A DNA stretch of 64,000 bases from Corydoras sp. C115. Its lineage: Eukaryota > Chordata > Actinopteri > Siluriformes > Callichthyidae. This document shows, piece by piece, positions 26,303-37,268 of this stretch. The position numbers and the translations under genes are program-made. Position 1 is the stretch's first letter; each line of letters opens with the position of its first letter. The notes beneath the pieces were generated by a model. The model saw only the letters and a program-made list of their open reading frames with translations. It had not been told where the DNA came from and searched no databases. The stretch is taken from contig JAFMOC010000017.1 of the NCBI GenBank assembly GCA_019802505.1, positions 3,601,501 through 3,665,500 on the forward strand. The letters are read 5' to 3'.

Positions 26303-26566
26303 ATTCTCTACTAGGGTTGCGGGGGGTGGGGGGGGGTTTCCGCATGCCCACCCTGGGGAGAATGTTTTGGGCGCTGGGCAGATACACCCAGGACAGGGCG
26401 ATAATCTATAGCTGGGCACACACTCACTCACACAGACACTCTCTATATGGGGCAATTTGGAGCATTCAATGTACCTTGATCCATGTTTTTTGACTGTGGA
26501 AGGAAAACGGAGAACCCGGAGGATACCCAGCGCTGAGAGGAGAACATGCTAACCACCGTGCCACCC
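26286..26566 (-). mobile_element. DANA/Mermaid-like SINE (copy 10), diverged
   Basis: Minus-orientation copy with a G-rich interruption near 26,322-26,336 and a truncated head (cgctgagaggagaacatg). No target duplication was seen. Confidence 0.75.
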
Positions 26567-26803
26567 AAACTTCATAATATTTATTTAAAATAATTATTTT
26601 AATAATATTCGTCCTTTTTATGTTTTTAAACTCATAAATAACAGATGAAGACGTGATTTAATTATGAGGTCAAAATTAATTCAAGCTCAGTCGTGCTCTT
26701 GTCCGTCCTCTGTACTTTTGACCCAGTTACACAAGCAGTTAGAAACTTCAGGTTGCCGGGTCCGCAGTTTACTCTCAAACAAATCACTTTGTGAGGTTTT
26801 AAA

Positions 26804-29800
26804 ATGGCTCTACGTTCGACGGAGAGGCTGAAAGTTTTGAGGAACCATCTGGACCGCTCCGCCGCTGCCTTTGTATCCTTTTTCGTTTCGCTGGTTCTCG
26901 GTGCGAACAGGGAGGCGAAGCTGCGGCTGCGGCGGGTTTAGAAGCGCGCTGTACGGCGTGGCTGATGTACTCGAGTCCGGAGGTTTGATAGGCCGACAAT
27001 AGCGCTATTGCTACTGCTAAAAATACAATATGTTATAATAATATAAAATGTTTTTTCTTTTGTTGTCCTGTTTTCCTTCACGTTTTACAGTTTTTTGGAA
27101 ATAAAAATAAAATTTTATTTGGAAATAAAAATACACGTATTACACGAAAAGTATTTGTTACATACATAATCCTTCAAATAGTTTAAATTGCTATATCCAA
27201 TTATGTTTACATGCAAGTTATGTTGCAATCTATATTTTGAATTACAGCACAAATCTTATAAAGCATTCTATATAAAATGTTTTATTCTTGCATAGTTTAT
27301 AAGTTATACAGCTATTAGTACTGGTTTAGGACATTTAACTGGTTATAATAGTTGAGATCTGCTTGTATTTGGTTGTTTATGTAATGGAGCAGATGGGAAT
27401 ATGCACAGTAATCATAATAATCAAAAATATTGGTTTGTACAATTTGTGGTCGAAAAGGCAATAGATGTTTGTGTTGTTAGTGCTTTTGAACTAGTCTTCA
27501 ATAATTTTAGTTGGAAACCCAGGCAATATTATTGTGGAATGTGATAAACACATTAAAGTAAGGAGTTTGACCTTAAGTTTCATGCTGGCATTGGCAGATG
27601 ACCTATGCACTAACAATGCCCTGATTTTAAGTCTACGCTCATTACAACACAGTAAAACCACATTATTTGTGAAAATGATGCTGATAAAGTAATAAAAAAT
27701 AAGTTTACAATTACTTTCTTTAAATGCTTTTAAAGCAAGCATCTTTTACTTCCTCACCAAACCTGACATATCACCAACCTGAAGTGCTTCAGTAAGTAAA
27801 TATACCTTGTAAAATTTGTATTTGTTCAATTCATTAATTATTGTTAAATCTTTACACTTACCAAGCATTTTATTGTGAATACATATGCACGTGTGTGTAT
27901 ATGAGGTGATCTGTTCAGTTTGCTGCTTGCTGTTCTTCTCTAGAATTTCCTTGAAATAAAATAAAGAAGAAAAAAACAGGCGAGCTGCAGGTTTGCAAAT
28001 GAAAACACATTGTTAATGCAAGGGGTTAGCAGAGTTAACTAGTACGGAAAGATATCAGATAAACTCTAAACAGTAGCAAGCAGCAAGAAAACATAATTAA
28101 TAAAACAGTGAGCCGTAAGGCAGATGGGCTACATCAGAAGAAGCCAAAACAGTTTTAGAGTAGTGTGCCAAATAAAACAATCTCTGACTGTTTTTTTATG
28201 ATAAACGCCAAGTTTGTAATGGGTGTTTTGTGTCACTGCCACTGTAGATACACTTTTGATTCAAGCGTGCTATCTACACAACAGAGACAGGCTTATGAAG
28301 AAGATGGATTCATTTTGATTAAAAACCTGGTTTCTGAAGAAGACATCGATCGATTCAGGCAAGACAGCATATATTATACTCTCTCTTTCAAAATTATTGA
28401 TGTTTATATGCTTATATTGATAAAATATCATAATTTAGTTATAGAAATATAAGATTTAGCTATATAATGGCAGTAATTAGTGATGTGATTACAAAGAATA
28501 CCATTTTAATGAGGACTGTCAAACATATGGCTTAATTATTAATAGTCTTAATGTTTGTGTGTGTACCTGCAGGGCAGAGTTTGAGCATATCTGCATTGGA
28601 GATGTAAAGATTCCTGGTTTGCTGGTGATGAGAGATGTGGCTATTGCTAAGTCAGAGTTTATTCAGGGAGAAAAGGCTGTAACTAAACTTCAGGACTTTC
28701 AAGAGGATCCCGAACTCTTCCGCTATTGCTGCCTGCCCCAGGTCAATCTACATTTAAATGCAACACAGAGTGCACATGTTAGATGGTATCGTGTGCAATA
28801 TGGCCATTTGCCTTAAACTAAAAATTATACTAATGTTGGCAAAAAGAATATAGGTTTGTATTTGTTTGTGCTTGTTACAGATTCTGAAGTATGTTGAATG
28901 CTTTACTGGGCCTAACATCATGGCTATGCATACCATGCTTATCAACAAACCCCCTGATGCAGGTATGAATACATGAATAAACACGTTACAAAACGTTTGG
29001 CAAAATCCTTCACATACAGAACGTATAACAGGTTTATGACATACGATAGGAAAGAAGACGTCTCGTCACCCTTTGCACCAAGACCTGCACTATTTCCCTT
29101 TCCGACCAGCCGACCGTATCGTATGTGCCTGGACCGCTATGGAGAAGATATCAAGACAGAATGGCTGCCTGGTGGTGCTGCCCGGCACTCACAAAGGCTC
29201 CCTGCTGGGGCATGATTACCCAGAATGGGAGGTAAAAAGATTTGGGTTATCGGAATAATCGCAAAAAACATAAATGTTCTAATTATTCATACTGCTTCAT
29301 ACAGGCTGTCAGTCTCAAGGTTGAGGTTCATAACCCTTGTTGCTCAAGGGAATTGTTGTATCATGCCTGACCCTGTGTTCTGACCCCATCCATTAAATTG
29401 TCATACTTGTAAGCTTCTGTGTCTGCATTGACACAGAATGATCTCAAGTTATATAGTGTAAGTTTATTTAGAACTATAAAAACAGGACAGTAAGATTTCC
29501 CAACAACAATGTCAATAAATTTTTATAGTCATGTGTGTAATTGAATAGCTCTAATTTGATATCAATACATGGGCACTTTTACATTTATCTGAGTGACCTG
29601 AGTGATATTTTTTCACTGGCCTTAATAACTCATTAAACCCATGTGTTCTTTAAACTAAATAACATATATGGATTTAGGTGGAATAGAAATATATTTTTTG
29701 TATATAATAAGTTAAGTTAATACTTCTCCCACCCCAATTTTCAGGGTGGGGTGAACAAGATGTATCATGGCATAATGAACTTCGACCCCAACCATCCCAG

Positions 29801-30625
29801 AGTTCACTTGGAAATGGAGAAAGGAGACACTGTGTTTTTTCATCCTCTGCTCATTCATGGGTCAGGAATGAATAAAACACAGGGATTTCGTAAGGTACAT
29901 TTTAAATGCTTGGGTTGTAATGTTCTGGTGTTGTGTGTCTGTTTTTGTTAACATTAGAACATGATACTTAATTAATACATTATACTAAACTTATTTTGTT
30001 TGTTGCACTCTGTTGAGTATAAACATATAGTGCCGAATTGTACAAATGACGCAGATCATTTAACCTACACAAAGCATCAGCAACGTGGAAGCACTAATAT
30101 TTAAGAAAATACCATCCCTGCCATGCTGGTAAACAAATGTGTATGTTTCAGGCCATTTCCTGCCACTATGCCAGTGCTGACTGTCACTACATTGATGTAA
30201 GGGGAACAACCCAGGAAAACATCAGAAAGGAGGTGGAGGAGATTACTACAAAAAAATTTGGGGAGGATACCACAATTTCCTTTGAGGTGGTGTTTCTGCT
30301 TTAATCACTTTAAATATATTCAATAAATATATTCAAACCCGTGATAGAGCCAGTGACGCTGCCAGTGATTGAGCTGTATTAGAGCCAAGTGATATGACCA
30401 AAATTTAATTTCTGGAACATCATCTGATTATAAAAAAAAATATTTTCTATTTACAGTCTATTTACACACCTTCTGTCTACATCATTTACAAAGCCACATG
30501 CTTGTGAATATATCTATGCAGCGTGGTAGTCTTGAAATATATATATTCATATTCTCACTGTGTTTATGTAGGATACCTGGGCTCTGAGGGGACGCCTGGT
30601 CCAAGGAGAGAGAACATCACTGTGA
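26804..30625 (+). CDS. phyh: Phytanoyl-CoA 2-hydroxylase, peroxisomal (9 exons, 335 aa)
   Basis: Fe(II)/2-oxoglutarate dioxygenase that hydroxylates phytanoyl-CoA, the first step of peroxisomal alpha-oxidation. Exons: 26804-26872, 27736-27791, 28248-28358, 28573-28741, 28881-28962, 29050-29231, 29745-29894, 30152-30286, 30572-30625 (1008 nt with stop; human protein 338 aa). Residues 8-16, RLKVLRNHL, form a perfect PTS2 peroxisome signal (R-L-x5-H-L). The iron ligands are H172 and D174 (HPLHQDLHYFPFRP) and H261 (HPLLIHGSG). The 2-oxoglutarate-binding Arg is R272 (KTQGFRK). Each sits three residues before its human counterpart. The C-terminus RLVQGERTSL matches the family. All junctions keep phase. 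Exons 1 and 2 are the least certain because sequence there is poorly conserved. Intron 3 is GC-AG. Confidence 0.95.
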
Positions 30626-30841
30626 GACTTCCCACATTTTATCATCCAGCACACGGATGATGTGCTTGTAATCCAGCACGATACAATCCTGGAAGTTAAA
30701 TGATGGTAGTTATTGTAGATCATCAACAGTGATTTACCTCAGAACAGGATTTCATTTAATTAAATAATAATAACATACTAAATAGAATATTATACATGTA
30801 CATAATTTAAAGTGATATGCTGTAATGCTGCTCATTTAGGT

Positions 30842-30847
30842 AATAAA
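30842..30847 (+). promoter_or_regulatory. Candidate phyh polyadenylation signal
   Basis: AATAAA lies 217 bp after the phyh stop codon on the plus strand, a plausible 3' UTR length. Confidence 0.5.
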
Positions 30848-32718
30848 GTTGGATTTGATTTGATAAGTTCACATTAGATGTTTAATAATTAAAGTTTTTG
30901 TACATAGTAGAATGTTAACACTATTTTTTTTAGTGTTGCTATAAAACTGTTATATAATTATGATTTAATTACAATAATAAAAACTTTATGCAGTGTTTCA
31001 TGCACTTTGTCCTTCAACTCCAATCAGGTTGATGGTTTCATGTTTTTTATTAGTATTTTATATGTGTAGTAAAACACATATAGAAGTACTGATTCCTATT
31101 TTGCAGTATTTGTTTTACAGACATTTTGAGTCATTGTGCTTAGTTATTAGTGTCAATTATCACATTAATTCAGCACTTAAATAACTAGTTTTCTGACAAT
31201 ATATTTTGAATTCTTGTATTCAGAAGCCCTGTGTGATGCCAACTTTCATCTAGCCATGAGACTTGAGTAAATCTTATTTCAAATGAGGTTTTAAGGACTA
31301 ATTAAGGTCCTGCAAGTCTTTAAATAAACACAAGGTGGCAGCATTATAATAAAGTGACTTTCTAGGAGGCAGTCTAAACTTTTATGCTTTCATAGCCTGC
31401 TGCTAATTGACAGTCTTTGAATTTTTATTTAAACATTTTTTAAAAAAAGTATTATTATTATTATTATATTTAGAAAACCGTGATTTTTGAGGATTTATTT
31501 AAAAAAAATCCTTGTTATTTTGCTCGTTTTTGATCTCGCATAAACAGCAGCCACATCCATTATAATCTCATTATAATCTTGACACAAAAACTATGATCCC
31601 TCAACAATAATAGCAGGAAATTTATGTCCCTGTCATAGTATTGGTCTTAGGCCTCCCTCATCATTTCATTAACTACATTTTGCAAGCACTTTAATTAAAA
31701 TCAGATAAATGAAGTAAACTTGTACATTAAGTGCTAAAGCATTCACACTCCTGGATCGATTACATCGCTGACTCCACACTTTCTAACAATGCAGGTGTTT
31801 ACATATTTCAACCTTCTTTCTGTGGTTCGTTCCTGCTCGCTCGGATTTGCTTTAATGGATCCAAAACAGATGCACAATAGCAGCATTTAAGTGAAGTTGA
31901 TTTCTTTCCCAGACTATCACTGATGCCAAGTGAAAAAAGCCTCTAAAAATTCATCTTTCTAAAGGGAATAGTATTTCAACATGTGTTTTTATGTGAAGAT
32001 CCAGAATTTAGCACATTAAGCAAATCATAGTATTAATAGTGTAGAGGTGCAAAAGTATTTAAGGGCATGGTGCAAACTAACATAAGATCCTGTAAAAACA
32101 TATGGATATTACATTAAAAGAATATTTGAATATTTGAACGCCTACGTAGTTACTGTTGAATCTATACTTCTAATAAATAAGAATACATTTAATAGCTTCT
32201 TTTTCCCAAGGTCATCAGTACAGGGGGAAGAGGAATAATATTGTCATTAATCTTTTTTATATAAAACATTAAAATAATAAAATTACTAAACCATGTTAAA
32301 TAATGATTTATGAATGATTCAGATCAATACTCTTTCTAATATTACATCATCTTAAAATAGGAAATATCATGTTACCTGCTTTATTATAAAATAAATTAAA
32401 CCATTAAAAAAAAAACTTGCTTCATGCATTAGGTGGTGAACTAATGTTGGTTGGTTGTGCTTGCAGGTGCAGTGTTAGAGATTAGTATTTATATGGTGTA
32501 AACCTTTTAAACCATACAATTTATGAAAATGACAGTCAAAACCCTTCCTCAATTTATCCATAGCTCTCCCTCTGTTTCCCTGGGCTGGGGTGGTTAATTT
32601 TCCGATTGTTCCCTCCCTCACTTCTTCCCTCCACCTCAGTCCCTCAACCTCCCCTGGCACTCTGCGGCTGACTGCTGTGGCGGTGTTACCTGTGGCTCCC
32701 ACTCACACTGCCTCAACC
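30848..32718. other. Intergenic region phyh-ucma
   Basis: AT-rich sequence without recognised coding exons. The last 120 bp before the ucma ATG is pyrimidine-rich (ccctccacctcagtccctca) and probably holds the ucma 5' UTR and promoter. No TATA box could be assigned with confidence. Confidence 0.6.
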
Positions 32719-33478
32719 ATGGCGTGGCTGCACATAGTTCTTCTGACCGTTCTGCCCATCCTGCTCATTCTGACCGGTGAGTGCCTTCCTCATGCTCTTT
32801 GAGAGTGTGCATGACTCTGTGGATGAGAAAAAGACTGATGCCATTAAATAATACCTGCCATTTAAACAGCACATTTTAATTATGAAATATTATTAAGAAA
32901 AAATAAACTGCAAATCATTGTTTTCTAATAACAATAAAAACATTAACAGGATAACTATGTATTCCTTACATAAAAAAATATGTTGAATTGCACACAAAGA
33001 TAAAATTATTAATGTGAGAATAATATAGAACATATAAATCACCGCAAACCACTAAATTAAAGACAGCTGTTGTCTAAATGGAAACCAAGTCTGAATAAAT
33101 TACACTCAAGGTTCTTCAAGTTTCAAAGCTTTGGATGGTTTCTGTATTTTCCATGAGATTGTTTTTTTAAGGGCTCAACCAGATTTTCTTGCCACATATT
33201 TACTCGGTCACTATTCAGGAGCTTCGTTATTAAGTAATAAATCAACAATAAAAACAGTTATGGGGAATTTTAGCCGAAACAAAAATGGTAACAGATAGAA
33301 TGTGTTAATTTTGGCAACAATTTCTGAAAAACACTCAGCAGTGTCTGTATTTTAATCAGACTCATGAGCTGAATAATCTGTCGGTAATTTAATATATATA
33401 AATTTATTCCTGCAGTTCTTTTATTTACAGTATAGATCAAGGTGTTTTTTTAACCCAGAGACAAATAACAGAATATTA

Positions 33479-33539
<61 letters not shown>

Positions 33540-34983
33540 TTGAGGACATTACTGTGTGGTTACTACAACTAAACCTGCTAGGTGTGCCATGCCAGGGCCA
33601 AGATCACTATTTGCAAAACAGTAAATGTACATCATAACTTTGGAAAGCTATTTAGAAATTATCTAATTTAATCAAATATAATGCTCCTATTCAAAAGCAT
33701 ATATTATTACTATAGACATTCATTAACTGATACAGTCTTCTGTTCTGCAGTGTTACCTGAGGTAGAAAATGCAACAGTGAAGAATGAGAAAGGTGATAAA
33801 CATGAGAGTAAGTTCAACACACACTCATTCACTCAGTAAAAGCGATTGATATAAATTTATATTAATACATTTCTATTTTTATTTTTTATTTTATCACTTC
33901 ATTATAAAGGATCCTCTAAGCAGGTCTTTATGCCAGCATCTGATGCATCAAACTTTTTCAAACGTCGTGGTAGGAGATCTCCAAAAGTATATGCTGAATA
34001 TCTTGGTGAGCTGCACTGCACTGCACCTTTGTGACTGCAATGTTTTTTTACGTTCCCTAAACCTCTGAGTCCCACCGACCTGCTGGCAAGGGCTGTTATA
34101 TAGAAATTAAACATTGGAATCAAAGCTTTTACTTAATTCAAAACTAAATTAATGAATGCACTCACCCTACCACCTTAAAGCCACCTTAAACTTAACAGCA
34201 TGTGTGTGATGGCGCGTCAACAGACTTCAAACTGGAGGAAAAGAAGCAGCTGGAGCTGAGGGTGGAATGTGCAAAGTTAGGATTTCCTTTACCTCTCCCT
34301 AAGACTGTGAGAAAAAGAAAATAAAGCATCACCACTGTTCCAATTCCTCCAATATAGCCTTCGACCTTCTCAATCCTGAGCTTGTATGTGACAACCTAGA
34401 AGTGATATACAGTATATATATATATATATATATAATTTGCCTATTGAGTTCTTTACAGATAAGTTTTAAAAACTACTCAAAAAAACATATTGATGGCTTT
34501 TTATGTGAGTTGTTGCCATGGATTAATGTCGTCTGTGCAAACCAAACTTAATATACTATGCTTTCAGTGGAGCAACGTTTGCAGTTAGCAGCCACGGAGC
34601 GCAGGAGGGAGTACAATGAGGAACAGAACAATGAGTATGAAAACCATGTGGAGGAGGTGCGAGATGGTGAGATGTGTTTCTTCCTCTGATTAGTTTGGCT
34701 GAAAAATCTAACAGGCCCTTCAGCAGGCTACTGTGGTCTGCAGAAATAATCTGCAGCTGATGACTGAAAGAGAATCAGTTCTGAAGAATCAAACTGTTAA
34801 ATAAACCTGCATAGACCAAGAAGCTTAAATGAAATCATCTCAGCATTATACTGAAGTTGTGCGTTTTGTTTCTGACCTCATCCAGAGCAGCATGAAAGGA
34901 GCCGGGAGAAAACGGAGCAATGGCGCGAATATCATTACGACGGCCTCTATCCCCGATACCCTCACCACCGGCCCTATGTCTGA
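32719..34983 (+). CDS. ucma: Upper zone of growth plate and cartilage matrix associated protein / Gla-rich protein (5 exons, 135 aa)
   Basis: Secreted vitamin-K-dependent cartilage matrix protein linked to calcification control. Exons: 32719-32776, 33751-33807, 33910-34005, 34568-34666, 34886-34983 (408 nt with stop; human 138 aa). Every internal junction is phase 1. Residues 1-19 (MAWLHIVLLTVLPILLILT) form the signal peptide. Exon 3 encodes VFMPASDASNFFKRRGRRSP, matching the human ASNFLKRRGKRSPK processing region with its dibasic furin-type site. Exons 4-5 are rich in Glu (RRREYNEEQNNEYENHVEE), the substrate region for gamma-carboxylation, and end in WREYHYDGLYPRYPHHRPYV, the typical C-terminus. 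An NAT sequon follows the signal peptide. Teleosts carry two copies; I cannot say which this is. It converges on mcm10 as in human. Confidence 0.95.
33481..33536. repeat. (TA)n microsatellite in ucma intron 1
   Basis: About 27 uninterrupted TA units. Confidence 0.95.
34224..34325 (+). other. Possible alternative terminal exon of ucma
   Basis: This lies between ucma exons 3 and 4. After an acceptor-like gcgtcaacag it is open for 33 codons in the phase that exon 3 supplies. It reads DFKLEEKKQLELR at its start and LPLPKTVRKRK at its end, then stops. The TAA stop lies inside an AATAAA hexamer (34,320-34,325). Splicing here would replace most of the Glu-rich domain with a short basic tail. I do not recognise the peptide, and the polypyrimidine tract is weak. 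Chance is a serious alternative. Confidence 0.25.
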
Positions 34984-35390
34984 GGAGGCCTTTCAGCGCA
35001 AGCCTCACACGGCCGAGTGACACAACCAGCAAAACAAACTGAATGTTCATCTCTGATACCAACAAATCCATTTGTGGTCGATTCCTATTATTAAATGAGC
35101 AGGTTATTGTCTTTATATCTTGCATATAAGTGTTTTTAGATTACCTGTTGTCCAAAATCTGGAAGCTGCTTAGAGCTGGTTATAGGCGGCTGTGTAAAAG
35201 TTAATGCAGAAAAATGCATAATTGTAGTCTTCACTTACAGTGACTAGTTTATAAAATGAACACACATGCACATTGTGCAGATTTCATATCAGTGTACATT
35301 ATGTTTAATACAGTAACTCCACCTAAAATCTCATTTTCACAGATTGTATTTGTGTGAGTATGTATGTATACATACACACACACACACACA

Positions 35391-35455
<65 letters not shown>

Positions 35456-37268
35456 TGAAAATGTGTGTTGTTTTTTTTCTTCACTTTTTGAGTAAAAACC
35501 AACTGATATAATACATGTATAACCACCTTACATATGCAAATATAACAAAATATATATGATACATTTGAGGGAATACGTTCTCATTGCCTCCTTTTTACTT
35601 TATTAAAACAATTAACCTCAAATTATTTAAGCTACTATAGAAAATAAAGCTACATTTAAATAAAGCTCTTAAGCATCATTTATGTTCTATTTAGTAGACC
35701 CACTGGGTTATTAGCAATATAAATGCAAGTCTGGACTTTTGCTTTACTTTTCCCAAAGCCCTATCCCATAATTATCCCCCTCCCACCCTTTTTCCAGAAC
35801 TGGAAATGATCAGACCAAAATTCCATACTTTCCATAAAAACCTGCTGGTTTTCCAGGCACAAGCCAGATGTCAGCATCTCTTCTCACTGCAAGAAGATTC
35901 ATCACTAGAAAATAATCATGGAGTAGTGAATGGAGAAAGCAGGGACAGAGACTGTAATACGTCAGGTATGGAAGCCACGCACAGCTGTATTTCTACGCAA
36001 CCAGAGTTTCAGTTCCACCTCTGAGAGCAGAACTATGTGAGCGGAGAGTATAGAAGCTTTGCGCATTCCTCAGCTGAATGTCTAGACCAGTAAAATGTTG
36101 CCATATGAAAGATTAACATTTTACAGCTCCACCTTTCATCACTTAATAATAAATGGCCTTAACAAAATGATGGGGCATTTAATATATTAGGAGCCAATTA
36201 ATTTGGGAATCCTGAAGATTTTTTAAAAGGTCTGGAGTAAAATGTCATATTTTATGTATTACAGTATAAAAGACATGTGAATGTCCCGTCACTATATAAG
36301 AAAATCAATAAAGCATGTCGTATACTAAGGGTGTCCAAACTTAATCTTATAGGCAGTTTGAAGATTTGGATCTCAGTTCACGGTTACTCTCATCATTGTT
36401 CTCAAATATAAAAATAAAAATGAATTATGAGGTATTAAATTTAATTTAGCACCTAATCATAGTCAAATGTAATACAACAGTTCATAAGGAAAAACAAGAA
36501 AATACTAAAATGTATAATATATACACACAAAAAAGAAAAAAAACGTTATAAATCCTAAAGGCATTTCTATTTTGCTTTTCATCGTAGTGTATGAAAGTCA
36601 AATATATACAGTGTATACAGTGGACATGTTCCAACATGTTTTCAATTCCATTCACACTGGTTGGCCAAAGGATGGTCTGTGGACGTGGACAATAAAAGCA
36701 GTTCTGCACTGCAGTCAGAGAAAACTTAAATAGGGCTTCATTTTAATTACTAGTTTTAGGCAAAGACGCCCTCTGCTGGCCAAGTCACGTTACTGAACGT
36801 TAAATGATTTCCATTTTAAATTCTGCAGAAATTTTACCCAATAGTTACATTCAAAGGAAAGCAATTTGGGTGTTTAAAGATGCTCGACTGAATGTATGCA
36901 TTGCTCAAAAGAGATAAAAAGAGGTTGACTGGAGTACTGTATTTTTATATATTTGAAGCACAGAACATTTATTTATTTCAATAAATAAAAATGGATTTCT
37001 AAAAAGATTGTGGTCAAAGCCACAAACATCTTGAGTTTTGCATTGTTCCTGTTAAAGTGCCTTACCCATATGATGAAGTTGAAATTAACTGCACCAGATT
37101 TAAAGTTCTCCGTCTTACCCTGAAGTGTAAATCTGGAAATTACTAAAATGTCTTTGCAGTCAAAGTCCAAGTCTGTCATCCAGTTTCATCACTTCGTAAA
37201 AGAAAAGGTCACTGAGTGTTGGAGGTGCACTGACACGCTGTGGTGCGCAGCAGAAACAACTTACTCCT
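34984..37268. other. Intergenic region between convergent ucma and mcm10
   Basis: Contains the ucma 3' UTR, with a candidate ATTAAA signal at 35,090-35,095. A compound (CA)n(TA)n(TG)n microsatellite lies at about 35,374-35,455. The mcm10 3' UTR is at the right edge; on the minus strand an AATAAA is available near 36,970. I see no other gene. Confidence 0.6.
35374..35455. repeat. Compound (CA)n(TA)n(TG)n microsatellite
   Basis: A CA run, a TA run of about 50 bp, then a TG run. The two outer tracts are mutually complementary, so the whole can fold back on itself. Confidence 0.9.

Larger units (their letters stand above)
24401..26803. other. Intergenic region between divergent cdk17 and phyh
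   Basis: No gene was recognised. The interval is dominated by four SINE copies, two of them in direct tandem, and a small palindrome. The last 100 bp before phyh becomes GC-rich and probably contains its promoter. Confidence 0.6.

Noticed and set aside
26700..26735. PPAR response element upstream of phyh
   Set aside because: The sequence ctgggtcaaaagtacagagg (minus strand) has one reasonable half-site but the second is poor and the spacing is two, so it is not a convincing DR1.
35806..36024. 72-codon plus-strand ORF between ucma and mcm10
   Set aside because: No recognisable family, no splice or promoter context, ordinary composition; length is within chance for 64 kb.
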